The notes under the pieces were generated by a model that was not told where the DNA came from, made no database searches, and saw nothing but the letters and a program-made list of their open reading frames with translations. From NCBI RefSeq assembly GCF_039535785.1, contig NZ_BAAAXV010000009.1, positions 124,001 through 188,000 on the forward strand: a stretch of 64,000 bases of DNA, in the 5' to 3' direction. Origin of the DNA: Nonomuraea helvata (lineage in GTDB: Bacteria; Actinomycetota; Actinomycetes; Streptosporangiales; Streptosporangiaceae). A program made the translations under genes and the position numbers. Positions 16,461 through 26,695 of this stretch are shown one piece after another (positions within the stretch are counted from its first letter, which is position 1; every line of letters starts with the position of its first letter).

Positions 16461-19265
16461 CTATATCCGCCCGCCACGCCGCCTACGGGCCTCCTGCGCG
16501 AGCCGTTCGGCGCCGGCCCGGCCCTGCTCGTCACCGAGGCGGTCAAACTCTCCCATAGCTCGCGTAAGCGCCTCAACCGCCTCATCCATGTCGTCGAGGT
16601 CGAGCGCGGCGTGGGCGAGCGCCATCAGGGCCTGCGCGGTACCCCTGCGGTCGCCGTACGAGATGAAGGTCTCCAGCGACTCGCGTGCGAACCCGGCGGC
16701 GGAGCCGGGCGCTCCTTCCGCCCTGGCGATCTCGGCCAGGACGAGCAGCGCCGCCGCCTCGGGCAGCCGGTCCCCCAGGCGGCGGTTGATCCGCAGCCGC
16801 CGCTCCACGCAGTCGCGGGCCTCGGCGCGCCTGCCGGCGCCGAGGTGCACCCGAGCCAGGTCGAGCAGCGCCTCCGCCTCGCCACGCGGATCCCCGAGGT
16901 CCTGGTAGGCACTCAGGCTCCGGTCGAGCGCGCCGGCGTCCCGGCGCAGCGCGCCCAGCGCCCGTAAGGCGTCGGCCCGGCCGCGCCGGTCCCCGGCCTC
17001 CTCGAAGACCCGCAGGGCCCGCACGAACGCCTGCTCCGCCTGCTCCGGCCGGGCCTGGACGAGGCCGAGCCTGAGCGTGATCCTGGCCAGCTCCAGCCCT
17101 TCCACCAGGGGCTGCGCCGCCCGGAGCGCCGCGGCCGCCGCTTCCGTGCGGCCCTCGGCCCTGTGCAGGTCGGCCAGGCCGCGCAGCAGGAGCGCCTCGC
17201 CGTGCCGGTGGCCCACCGCCCTGGCCGCGTCGAGCCCGGTCGCCGTGGTCACGTGCCAGTCGTCGTGGTGCGCGCCCAGCTCGAACAGCGGCGTCAGGTA
17301 GAACGCCAGCCGCCAGGCGGCCTCGTACAGGCCCGCCCGGTAGAAGTCCTCGACGGTCGCCACCAGGAACCGGCGCTCGGCGCTCAGCCACCGCGCCTCC
17401 TGCCGCAGCCGGCCGGTCTCCAGGCCCTGCCCGACGGCCGCGGCTCCGGGCGGATGGACCTCGGTACGGCCGGTGCCGGGCTCGGCCGGGAGGAGGGCGG
17501 CTCTGGCCTGCCTGGTCCGTTCGAGGATCGCGCCCGCCCTGGCCGCCAGCACGCCTGCCGCGCCGCCGTCCTCCTCCGCGAGGCGCTCGGCGGCGTAGAG
17601 CCTGGTCAGGTCGTGCCACCCGTACCGCTCCTGGCCCGCCTCGTCCAGGCCGCGCGACTGCAGCAGCCCGGCCTCGGCGAGCGGCTCCAGGTCCGTGTCG
17701 AGGACCCAGGACGCGAAGTCGGGCGCCGACAGCGCGCCGAGCCCGCGCAGCAGCCGCCGCTCCGGGTCCGGCAGGCCCCGGTAGCCGAGCGCCAGGCTGC
17801 CCCGTACGGCCAGGTCGCCCGCGCTGAGCTCGTCGAGCCTGCGCCGCTCGTCCCCGAGGCGGCCCGCCAGGTGGTCGAGCGTCCACCCCGGTTTCCTGGC
17901 CAGCCGGGACCCGGCGATGCGCAGGGCCAGCGGCAGGTGGCCGCAGAGCCGGACGATGCGCAGAGCGGCCTCGGGCTCGGCGCGTACCCTGTGCTGCCCC
18001 GCCACCTCGCCAAGCAGCGCCACGGCCTCGTCCTGGCCGAGAACCTCCAGCTCGTACGCCCGCGCCGCCTCCAGCCCGGCCAGCGGCGACCGGCTGGTCA
18101 CCAGGGTGAGGCTGCCGGGACCGGTCGGCAGCAGCGGGCGCACCTGGGCCTCGTCGGCGGCGTCGTCCAGGACGACGAGCAGCCTCCTGCGGGCCGTCAT
18201 GCTCCGGTAGAGCCGCACGCGCTCGTCCAGAGCCGGCGGGACCGCGCCGTCCGGGCAGCCCAGCGAGCGCAGCAGGTCCTCCAGGACGGCGCCCGGCGGT
18301 CTGGCGCCGAGCGAGGCGTAGAGGCGGCCGTCCGGCCGCTCGATCGCGGTGGCCGCGTGCACGGCGACGGCCGACTTCCCGCAGCCCGGCGGGCCGTGCA
18401 GGACGAGGTGCACCGGCGCGGACGCGTGCTCGCGGGCCATCCGGACGATCCAGTCGAGGACCCGCTGCCGGCCGACAAAATCGGAAATGTCGGGCGGAAG
18501 CTCATCGACCAGCTGCGAGTGCCGGTCGGCTCGTGTCACCGAGCCGCCCTCGTCGTTCAGGACCCGCTGGTGTGCGGCGGTCAGCTCAGCGCCCGGCTCC
18601 AGACCCAGCTCGTCCACCAGCGTCCTGCGCGCGTCCTGGTAGGCACCGAGGGCCTCCGACCTGCGTCCCGCCTGGTGGAGTGCCTCGATGAGGCGCACCC
18701 AGGCACGTTCGCGCAGCGGATGCGTCCCGACCAGCGCCCGCAGCTCCCCCACCGCCTCGGCGCCCCGGCCCAGCCGCAGGTCCAGCTCCACCCGCTCCTC
18801 CAGCGCGGTCAGACGCAGCTCCTCCAGCGGTACGGCGTGCCCACGGCGCAACGTGGACGACTCGACATCGGCCAGCGCCTGCCCCCGCCACAGCCCCAGT
18901 GCCGTCCTGAACGTGCCGGCCGCCTCCTCGACCCGCCCCGACGCACGCTCCTGCCTGGCCGTGGTGACCAGCCGCTCGAACCGGTGGCAGTCGACCTCGT
19001 CGCGCCCGACCTCGAGCAGGTAACCGCCCGGCACCGTGCGGATACCGTCCACGAGCTTGCGCAGCGCGCTGACGTACACCCTGAGCACCGAGCCCGCCGA
19101 CGCCGGCGGCCGGTCGTCCCAGACGACGGAGACCAACCGCTCGACCGGCACCGTCTCGCCGGCCGACAGCAGCAGCGCGGCCAGCAACGCCCGGTGCTTG
19201 GCCGGTCCCGGCGGCTGCGCGCCGTCGATCCGCAGCGGCCCGAGCACGCCGAAGCGCACGTTCAC
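16461..19265 (-). CDS. SARP-family regulator with NB-ARC and TPR domains (AfsR-like)
   Basis: A 934-residue transcription activator. N-terminal winged-helix DNA-binding domain (1-95), bacterial transcriptional activation domain (95-240), a STAND/NB-ARC ATPase with P-loop GPPGCGKS at 291-298 and the motif LLVVLDDAADEAQVRPLLP, and TPR repeats over about the last 300 residues. AfsR-type SARPs activate secondary-metabolite genes and are phosphorylated by AfsK-type kinases. The GTG at 19265 lies 13 bases after the stop of the kinase gene on the same strand, which supports a kinase-regulator pair. No biosynthetic cluster is seen in the window, so it may be a global regulator. Confidence 0.92.
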   Translation of the reverse strand: MNVRFGVLGPLRIDGAQPPGPAKHRALLAALLLSAGETVPVERLVSVVWDDRPPASAGSVLRVYVSALRKLVDGIRTVPGGYLLEVGRDEVDCHRFERLVTTARQERASGRVEEAAGTFRTALGLWRGQALADVESSTLRRGHAVPLEELRLTALEERVELDLRLGRGAEAVGELRALVGTHPLRERAWVRLIEALHQAGRRSEALGAYQDARRTLVDELGLEPGAELTAAHQRVLNDEGGSVTRADRHSQLVDELPPDISDFVGRQRVLDWIVRMAREHASAPVHLVLHGPPGCGKSAVAVHAATAIERPDGRLYASLGARPPGAVLEDLLRSLGCPDGAVPPALDERVRLYRSMTARRRLLVVLDDAADEAQVRPLLPTGPGSLTLVTSRSPLAGLEAARAYELEVLGQDEAVALLGEVAGQHRVRAEPEAALRIVRLCGHLPLALRIAGSRLARKPGWTLDHLAGRLGDERRRLDELSAGDLAVRGSLALGYRGLPDPERRLLRGLGALSAPDFASWVLDTDLEPLAEAGLLQSRGLDEAGQERYGWHDLTRLYAAERLAEEDGGAAGVLAARAGAILERTRQARAALLPAEPGTGRTEVHPPGAAAVGQGLETGRLRQEARWLSAERRFLVATVEDFYRAGLYEAAWRLAFYLTPLFELGAHHDDWHVTTATGLDAARAVGHRHGEALLLRGLADLHRAEGRTEAAAAALRAAQPLVEGLELARITLRLGLVQARPEQAEQAFVRALRVFEEAGDRRGRADALRALGALRRDAGALDRSLSAYQDLGDPRGEAEALLDLARVHLGAGRRAEARDCVERRLRINRRLGDRLPEAAALLVLAEIARAEGAPGSAAGFARESLETFISYGDRRGTAQALMALAHAALDLDDMDEAVEALTRAMGEFDRLGDEQGRAGAERLAQEARRRRGGRI

Positions 19266-19278
19266 GCACCCCTCGGCA

Positions 19279-20787
<1,509 letters not shown>

Positions 20788-20829
20788 CGCTGACAGATTA
20801 GCCAGAACCCGGTTATATCAGACTGATCC

Positions 20830-21792
20830 CTACCCGGCTGCCTGCGTCAACCGGTAGCGCGACGGCGGGATCCCGTACCGGTCGATGAACGCCTGCCGCA
20901 GCGTCTCCGCCGTTCCGAACCCGCACCGCACGGCCACGGACGCCATCGGCAGCGACGTGGAGGCGAGCAGGTGGGCGGCGGCCTCGGTGCGGGCCTGCCG
21001 GACGTACCGACCTGGCGTGAGCCCCAGGTGCTTGAGGAACAGCCGGGTGAGATGCCGCTCGCTCACGCCCGCCTCGGCCGCCAGCGCCGGGGTGGTCAGG
21101 TCGTCGCGCAGGTGGGCGGCGATGTGCTCGACGGTCCGCTTGACCAGGCTGTTCGCGGGGGCGGGGGCGCTGACGAACATGCTCATCTGCGCCTGGTTAC
21201 CGGGCCGCTGCAGGTAGGTGACCAGGTTGCGGGCCACCATGCGGGCCAGCTCGGTGCCGTTGTCCTCCTCGACGAAGGCCAGGGTGAGGTCGAGCGCGGC
21301 GGTGACGCCGGCGGACGTGGAGACGTTCCCGTCGCGAATGAAGATCGGGTCGGCGTCCACGGTCACCTCGGGGAACCGGGCCGCCAGGGTCTGGGCCTCG
21401 CCCCAGTGGGTCGTGGCGCGCCGCCCGTCGAGCAGCCCGGCCGCGGCGAGGATGTACGCTCCCGTGCAGACGGACGCGACGCGGCGGCTCTCCCTGGCCA
21501 GCCTGCGGATGTGGCCGACGATGAGCGGGTCGGCGGCGGCGTCCTCGTGGCCGATCCCGCCGGAGATCACCAGCGTGTCGAGCGGCCCGGTGATCCGCTC
21601 CAGCGACTGCTGGGCCTGGATGACCAGCCCGGTGGCGGAGGTGATGGCCTGCCCGCCGGGTGTGGCCACGCGCACCTCGTAGTAGGGCGCGGCGCCGTGC
21701 CAGTTGGCGTCCTCCAGCGTCGAGGTGACGCATGCGATGTCGAGTAACGCCGCCGCGTGGTAGGCCACGACGACGACCCGTCGTCTCTCCAT
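20830..21792 (-). CDS. GlxA-family transcriptional regulator (DJ-1/PfpI plus AraC HTH)
   Basis: A 320-residue regulator. N-terminal DJ-1/PfpI amidotransferase-like domain (1-165, with the nucleophile-elbow region VASVCTGAYILAAAGLLDG and Cys in place) and C-terminal AraC-type double helix-turn-helix (220-315: LTTPALAAEAGVSERHLTRLF; GFGTAETLRQAFIDRYGIPPSRY). The ATG at 21792 is the start (MERRRVVVVAYHAAALLD). It is divergent from the small membrane protein at 21892, its likely target. The effector is unknown. Confidence 0.92.
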   Translation of the reverse strand: MERRRVVVVAYHAAALLDIACVTSTLEDANWHGAAPYYEVRVATPGGQAITSATGLVIQAQQSLERITGPLDTLVISGGIGHEDAAADPLIVGHIRRLARESRRVASVCTGAYILAAAGLLDGRRATTHWGEAQTLAARFPEVTVDADPIFIRDGNVSTSAGVTAALDLTLAFVEEDNGTELARMVARNLVTYLQRPGNQAQMSMFVSAPAPANSLVKRTVEHIAAHLRDDLTTPALAAEAGVSERHLTRLFLKHLGLTPGRYVRQARTEAAAHLLASTSLPMASVAVRCGFGTAETLRQAFIDRYGIPPSRYRLTQAAG

Positions 21793-21891
21793 GGCCTCGA
21801 CTGTAGGTCCGAAGGACGAAGAACCCAAGTTTCCGGACATCCCTGGCCGCTTCCCTTGGCACCCGACGGCGGCCCCGGAGACAGTCGGGGC

Positions 21892-22302
21892 ATGACGACA
21901 CCGACAAGCCCGACCACCGGTCGCCGCTGGGGCAGGTTCGCCCTGCACTACGTCGAGATGATCATCGCCATGTTCGCAGGCATGTTCGCGCTCGGCATGC
22001 TCGAGTCGGTCCTCGGGCTCAGCGTCTCCCTCGACCGGCAGCCGGACCTCGCGTACCTGCTCATGGCGTTCAACATGTCGGTCGGCATGGCCGTGTGGAT
22101 GCGGATCCGCCGGCACGGCTGGGCCTCGACGCTGGAGATGTGCGCCGTGATGTTCGTCCCGGTCGTGCCGCTCTTCCCCCTGCTGTGGCTGGGCGTGATC
22201 GACGGCGGGGCGCTGATGCTCGTGGCGCACGTGGCGATGCTCCCGCTCATGCTGGCGGCGATGGCGCGCCGCCTCGACGAGTACGCCGGCTGCGCTCACT
22301 GA
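21892..22302 (+). CDS. Small four-span membrane protein
   Basis: A 136-residue protein starting at the ATG at 21892 (MTTPTSPTTGRRWGRF). Four hydrophobic helices are evident (MIIAMFAGMFALGML; YLLMAFNMSVGMAVWM; CAVMFVPVVPLFPLLWLG; GALMLVAHVAMLPLMLAAM). An upstream in-frame start exists but overlaps the divergent regulator. Its last 56 bases overlap the 3' end of the opposite-strand gene. I do not recognise a functional family; divergence from a GlxA regulator suggests inducible expression. Confidence 0.75.
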   Translation: MTTPTSPTTGRRWGRFALHYVEMIIAMFAGMFALGMLESVLGLSVSLDRQPDLAYLLMAFNMSVGMAVWMRIRRHGWASTLEMCAVMFVPVVPLFPLLWLGVIDGGALMLVAHVAMLPLMLAAMARRLDEYAGCAH

Positions 22303-23410
22303 GCGCCTTGCGGTAGCCGTCGAGCACGTCCTGCCGCAGCAGATGCCCGAACCCGGCCCGCTCCAGCCGCAGCCCCAGGGCGGCGGCGCTGATCCGCAGG
22401 GTCGCCGCGGCGGCGGGCAGGCTCCAGTCGTGCCCGGCCAGCGTGCTCAGCAGATGGCCGCGCCTGACCTGCGCCTCCGACAGCCTGAACGTCTTCAGGT
22501 AGGCCAGCCGCCCGTCCACGTCCGTGATCGTCTCGCCGATGTGGTTCTCGCTCTTCCGCTCGAACGCCGGCAGGAACCGGCTCAGCGTGAAGCGGCCCAG
22601 CCGGTACACCTCCTCCACCTGCGCGGGGGCGCGGAGGAGGTCCGCGGCCATCACCGAGTCGTGGAAGCCGGCCCAGTCGCGTTCGGCCCGCACGGCCTCG
22701 GCCCGCAGGTCGCCCAGCGAGGAGACCACGCTCTCGTCGATCACCGCGGGGAAGTCTCTGACGGGGTAGAACAGGGCGTAGTCGTAGATCAGCTCGCCGT
22801 ACATGTCGCGGACGAGCGTCGGGTGCAGCGCCCGGTAGTCCTCAGGGTGGGGCACCACGAAGGCGCTGGCCAGCGCGTCACCGGCGTACAGCAGCAGCCC
22901 GCACTGCCCCGGGTAGATCTCGAACACCTTGAGCGCGTCCTCCAGCCCGCTCACCTCCGCCCCGATGTACGCGTCCTCGGCGCGGGACGACAGCCCGTGC
23001 GCGAGCGCCTGCCGCGACCACTCCTCCCACGCGACCACGGGACCGCCGAAGTGCAGCGCCAGGAACCCCTCCACGGCCAGGTGCAGCGGCAGGAACCTGA
23101 GCCTGCCCTTGTCCACCCGCCTGGCCATCCTGCGCCTGGTCCTGATGCACATGTGCTCCAGCGGCCGCCCGAGCTGGGTGCCGTACGCCGCCGCCGGGGT
23201 CCCGTCGTCGCTCCACGACGCGACGAACGCGTGCGGGACGTACGCGGTGTAGACGGTCTTGTCCGGCAGGTACACCATGGACGCCTCGTCGCCGTACACC
23301 TTGGCGTGCAGGCGCAGGTCCTCGATGGGCTCGCGGCGCACCAACGGCACCAGCCGCAGCGCGCCCCAGGTCTGCGCGGGCCGCGTGTCCAGCCCCGTGA
23401 GATCGATCAT
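22247..23410 (-). CDS. Unknown protein coupled to a TROVE-like/vWA protein
   Basis: A 387-residue soluble protein starting MIDLTGLDTRPAQTWGAL. It has an N-terminal beta-rich region (10-90, ending HAFVASWSDDG), a central all-alpha/beta region with FEIYPGQCGLLLYAGDALASAFVVPHPEDYRALHPTLVRDMYGELIYDYALFY (about 165-235), and a C-terminal helical tail with a helix-turn-helix-like segment (HDWSLPAAAATLRISAAALGLRLERAGF) and a basic end. The start overlaps the upstream vWA gene stop by ATGA. It may belong to the ARPP type domains described around Ro60-linked RNA-repair operons, but that is from memory and unverified. The longer open frame upstream is a shadow of the vWA gene. Confidence 0.75.
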   Translation of the reverse strand: MIDLTGLDTRPAQTWGALRLVPLVRREPIEDLRLHAKVYGDEASMVYLPDKTVYTAYVPHAFVASWSDDGTPAAAYGTQLGRPLEHMCIRTRRRMARRVDKGRLRFLPLHLAVEGFLALHFGGPVVAWEEWSRQALAHGLSSRAEDAYIGAEVSGLEDALKVFEIYPGQCGLLLYAGDALASAFVVPHPEDYRALHPTLVRDMYGELIYDYALFYPVRDFPAVIDESVVSSLGDLRAEAVRAERDWAGFHDSVMAADLLRAPAQVEEVYRLGRFTLSRFLPAFERKSENHIGETITDVDGRLAYLKTFRLSEAQVRRGHLLSTLAGHDWSLPAAAATLRISAAALGLRLERAGFGHLLRQDVLDGYRKALSERSRRTRRGGAPSPPA

Positions 23411-24786
23411 CGCGCTGCCGCCCTGTCCTCGAGGTACGCCCTCAGGTCCCCCAGCCCCGCCCGCCCCTCCGCGAACCTGGCCAGCTCCACCAGCGCCGGC
23501 AGATCCTCGGCGTCGCGGATGCCGACCGTCGGCACCATGGGCGACAGCCGCCGCACGTCGAACTGCCCGGCGTCGTAGACCGGGTTCACGTGCACGATGC
23601 CGACCTCGCCGGCCAGGTCGAGCTTGCGCCGCCAGACCCGCAGCACCTCGCCCGCCAGCCCGGGCGGCGCGTTGTCCCAGCCGTCGGAGACGATGACGAG
23701 CAGGCCTGGCCGGTGTTCGAGCGCGTCGATGACGCGCTGTCCCAGCGGCGTGGGCCCGGACGGCCGCGCCTGGAGCGGGTCCGTCCTGAGCGAGAGCCAC
23801 CGGCCGCGGTAGTCGCCCGCCAGGGCCTCCAGCAGGAAGTGGCAGGCCAGCGCGACCGCCAGGGGGCGGCGGCGCTTCACCGGCGAGCCGAACGAGGAGA
23901 AGCTGTCGTCGAGCACCGCCGCGACGCTCCCCCACGTGCCCGCCCGCGCCCCGGCCGCGCGCGCCGCGGCCGCCCGCAGCGCGCCCACCAGCTCGGCGCG
24001 GCGCCGCGTCCGCACGTCGGCGCGGAGCGAGAGCACGTACGAGGCCAGCCTGACCAGCGGCATCGCGGCCAGGTCCGCCTCGGTGTCCAGCCCGCCCGCC
24101 TGCGCGGACTCCGCCAGCCGGAGGCGTTCCAGCCTGGTCAGCTGGGGCGCGATGCGTTCGAGGAAGACCGCCCTGCTGATGCCGTGGCGGGCCGCGAACC
24201 CCTCGGCGACGGTGTACGGGAGCTCGTACAGGGCGCTCTTGTCGTAGTGGGCACGGCGCCAGGCCTCCAGGAGGGGCGTGTCGTACCGGGCGCGGCTGAA
24301 CGGCGCGAACAGGAAGTCACCCAGCTCGCCCGGGAGCCGCAGGTGGGCGTGCCGCACCGCGGACTTCAGCTGCGTGCGGTACTTCACCGCGTCGAAGGCC
24401 AGGTCGGGGCGGCCGGCGAGCCAGTCGCGGATGAGCGCCCTGGTGCGCCTGTTGTTGACGCCGGCACCGCGCAGCCGCTGGAAGAGGCGGTAGACCCTGG
24501 GCGGGCTCATCCTGTCCAGCCGCCGGGCGATCAGCCCTCCGTCGCCCTCCGCCCCGCTCAGCAGGTTGGCGATGATCAGGGCGGCGTTGTGGTCGTTGAT
24601 GTCGAGCGCCAGCGTGGCGGCGTACAGGTCGGGATAGTTGCCCTGGATGTAGCGGTGCAGGAAGTCGAGGGAGAGCCGCTGGTCGCCGGCTGTGCTGTGG
24701 AACTCGCGCTGCCCTGTGGAGGTGATGGCCGCGTTCGCGAAGAGCAGGACGTCCTCGCACTCGATCAGGTCAGCGTACGTCTCCAT
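23407..24786 (-). CDS. TROVE-like (Ro60-type) helical repeat plus vWA domain protein
   Basis: A 459-residue protein. Residues about 1-270 are alpha-helical repeats resembling the TROVE/Ro60 RNA-binding ring (NNRRTRALIRDWLAGRPDLAFDAVKYR is the most telling stretch). Residues about 286-420 form a von Willebrand factor A fold with a MIDAS: D293/D294-x-S-x-S (LDDSFSSFG), T346 and D369 in VSDGWDN. Ro60 proteins bind Y RNAs and misfolded RNA. It overlaps the downstream unknown gene by ATGA and lies 151 bases downstream of the ExbD-like/ExbB-like pair on the same strand. The vWA call is firm, the TROVE call is moderate. Confidence 0.75.
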   Translation of the reverse strand: METYADLIECEDVLLFANAAITSTGQREFHSTAGDQRLSLDFLHRYIQGNYPDLYAATLALDINDHNAALIIANLLSGAEGDGGLIARRLDRMSPPRVYRLFQRLRGAGVNNRRTRALIRDWLAGRPDLAFDAVKYRTQLKSAVRHAHLRLPGELGDFLFAPFSRARYDTPLLEAWRRAHYDKSALYELPYTVAEGFAARHGISRAVFLERIAPQLTRLERLRLAESAQAGGLDTEADLAAMPLVRLASYVLSLRADVRTRRRAELVGALRAAAARAAGARAGTWGSVAAVLDDSFSSFGSPVKRRRPLAVALACHFLLEALAGDYRGRWLSLRTDPLQARPSGPTPLGQRVIDALEHRPGLLVIVSDGWDNAPPGLAGEVLRVWRRKLDLAGEVGIVHVNPVYDAGQFDVRRLSPMVPTVGIRDAEDLPALVELARFAEGRAGLGDLRAYLEDRAAAR

Positions 24787-24937
24787 GGGCTCCCCCGGCG
24801 GTCGGAGGACTGGCCGGGGAATGGGGGCACGAGCTGCGAAGTATCGCGGTAAAGGCGGATTCCGGAAGTCGCACCGGAGTCCCGCGGCCTGTCTGGTTCC
24901 GGACCCTACCGGGCCTTTCCCACCGATGCGACGGGAT

Positions 24938-25588
24938 TTATCCCACCGGCTGCCGCTCAGGACTCGGCTCGGGCGCCGATCCCGCCTGGATGCCGCGGAG
25001 CTTGGCGCGGCTGTCCCTGATGACGGAGATCAGCACGTACGCGACCAGCAGCAGCCCGAGGCAGAGGGCATCTGCCGCCCACCAGGGGATGGCGGCGAGC
25101 AGCAGATAGCCCTCGCTGTCGCTCAGCCACCTGATCACGGCCGTGACCACGGTCACCACCGCGGTCACCATCAGCCAGCTGCGCAATCGCGGCAGGTTGC
25201 CCTCGTTCCACAGCCGGATCCGCCAGCCCATGAACACGGCGAGCACGCCGAGCAGGGCGCAGAACCCGATCAGCCACCACGGCAGGGCGAAAGCGGTCTG
25301 CTCGGCGATCTTCGACTGGGCGGTGCGCAGCTCCGTCTGGGTGGCGCGCAGCTCCGCCTCGGCCTTCTGCTGCGCCTCGACGGCGGCGTCGAGCTGCTTC
25401 CTCAGCTGGGCCACACTCTGACGCGTCTCCTGGCGCGGGGGCGGCGTGGACGCCTCCGTCGGCAGCATCCGCGCCACGACGGTCAGCATGATCGCGACGA
25501 ACGACAGCGCCAGGACGATGGCCATGAACAGGTCGATGAAGCGCAGGTCGAGCGGCGGCGCGAACGACCTGGTGGCCCGCTTCCTCAC
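24938..25588 (-). CDS. Membrane coiled-coil partner of MotA/ExbB-like channel
   Basis: A 216-residue protein with an N-terminal span whose entry is LRFIDLFMAIVLALSFV, with Asp19 where MotB/ExbD/ZorB plug helices keep a proton-carrying Asp. Then a periplasmic-size coiled coil (about 50-95, LRKQLDAAVEAQQKAEAEL), then three further spans (about 100-120, 130-150, 160-185) and a short tail. There is no OmpA/peptidoglycan-binding domain, unlike MotB or ZorB. The start (GTG) overlaps the stop of the ExbB-like gene (GTGA). It is probably the second subunit of an ion-driven complex. Confidence 0.75.
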   Translation of the reverse strand: MRKRATRSFAPPLDLRFIDLFMAIVLALSFVAIMLTVVARMLPTEASTPPPRQETRQSVAQLRKQLDAAVEAQQKAEAELRATQTELRTAQSKIAEQTAFALPWWLIGFCALLGVLAVFMGWRIRLWNEGNLPRLRSWLMVTAVVTVVTAVIRWLSDSEGYLLLAAIPWWAADALCLGLLLVAYVLISVIRDSRAKLRGIQAGSAPEPSPERQPVG

Positions 25589-26448
25589 GGCTCCCTCACC
25601 AGCGTGTACTTCTGCGGCCTGCTCTCGACCGCGCTCAGCCGCTCCACCGCGGTGCGCAGCGCGTCCAGGCCCTTGACGAGCTCCTCGGTCCTGCCCCTGG
25701 ACTGGGCCAGCTCCTGGGTGAGCCCCTGCATGGCGGGGGCCGCCTGCTTGGCGGGCAGGCGCGCGATGTAGCTGAGGAACACCTCGTCGGCGGCCACCAC
25801 GCCGGCCCGCTCGGCCCGCTCGACGAAGGCCATCGCGCCGAACGCGAGCACGCTCAGGAACAGCGCGATCAGGGTGACGCCGAACGCGGACGCCAGCTCG
25901 GGCAGCACGTGCTGCTTGAGCGCGGCGATCAGCACCCCGGGGTCTCCCTTGCTGTCCAGGGCGTCGCCGAACGAGCTGACCATCGCGCCCATGGTCAGCG
26001 CGGTGCCGATGAACCCGAAGACCGGCAGCGCCCAGATGAGCGCGTGGTCGAGGTGGTGCTTGTTGGCCATCTCGCTGTCGTCCAGCGCGGACCGGGCGCT
26101 CAGCACCGCCTCGCAGTCATTGCCGGCCTCGGCCGCCTCCTTGAACAGCTTGAGCCGCCGCGCCACCAGGGTGTCCTCGTTCAGTCGCACCGCGTGGACG
26201 TTCGACACCGCCTTCGCGGTCGCGGCGCTCTCCCGCTGGATGTCGGGGATGGCCCTGACGATCCTGAGCACGGCCGTTAAGAAGACCGCGATGATGAGCG
26301 CGACCACGAGCTCCGCGGCCGTCGGGGCCGTGCTCGCGCCCACGGCCTGCAGCAGGGATTCCACCAGTCCGGCCGCCATGAGCAGCGCGGAGATCACCAG
26401 GCCCACCACAGGCGCGAACGCCGAGTGACGCCAGCCGTACCTTGACAC
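25585..26448 (-). CDS. MotA/TolQ/ExbB-family proton-channel protein
   Basis: A 287-residue inner-membrane protein. Two N-terminal spans (10-35, 45-62), a cytoplasmic loop (65-135), then the MotA/TolQ/ExbB signature pair of spans (HALIWALPVFGFIGTALTMGAM and ELASAFGVTLIALFLSVLAFG) and a C-terminal coiled tail (about 225-287). Members use proton or sodium flow to drive a partner (flagellar torque, TonB energisation, Zorya defence). The GTG at 26448 is the only plausible start; GAGG lies 9-12 bases upstream. First gene of a four-gene same-strand set with the coiled-coil partner, the TROVE/vWA protein and an unknown. Confidence 0.85.
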   Translation of the reverse strand: MSRYGWRHSAFAPVVGLVISALLMAAGLVESLLQAVGASTAPTAAELVVALIIAVFLTAVLRIVRAIPDIQRESAATAKAVSNVHAVRLNEDTLVARRLKLFKEAAEAGNDCEAVLSARSALDDSEMANKHHLDHALIWALPVFGFIGTALTMGAMVSSFGDALDSKGDPGVLIAALKQHVLPELASAFGVTLIALFLSVLAFGAMAFVERAERAGVVAADEVFLSYIARLPAKQAAPAMQGLTQELAQSRGRTEELVKGLDALRTAVERLSAVESRPQKYTLVREP

Positions 26449-26647
26449 CCTTCAACCTCATTCCGACCCACAATTGTCAGAGGACCACCTAAGCACATAC
26501 AAAGCACTCATTGGTGGCAGAGAGGTGTCGAATGTGCACCGAGTGTGCCCCCGGAAACACGAGAACCGCCCCTGCCCACCGCGTATCGGCGGGTCAGGGA
26601 CGGCTGGACAACTGGGGGTTCCCCGCGGGGTTCCCCCTGGACAGCAC

Positions 26648-26690
26648 AAAGGCCCGCGGGAGGAAGCGAAGCTTCCGACCACACGGGCCC
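26648..26690 (-). terminator. Rho-independent terminator of ssrA
   Basis: Just 3' of the tmRNA on the minus strand: outer stem GGCCCG/CGGGCC (26684-26689 with 26651-26656) and inner stem GGAAGC/GCTTCC, followed by TTT. Position and shape fit termination of ssrA. Confidence 0.7.
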
Positions 26691-26695
26691 TCAAG

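Noticed and set aside
22247..22302. 56-bp convergent overlap taken as evidence against one of the two genes
   Set aside because: Both proteins look genuine up to near their ends, and short convergent overlaps are common here, so both were kept.
23411..23935. N-terminal extension of the unknown protein at 22247
   Set aside because: It overlaps the vWA gene out of frame and is Gly/Arg-rich; the ATGA-coupled ATG at 23410 is far better.
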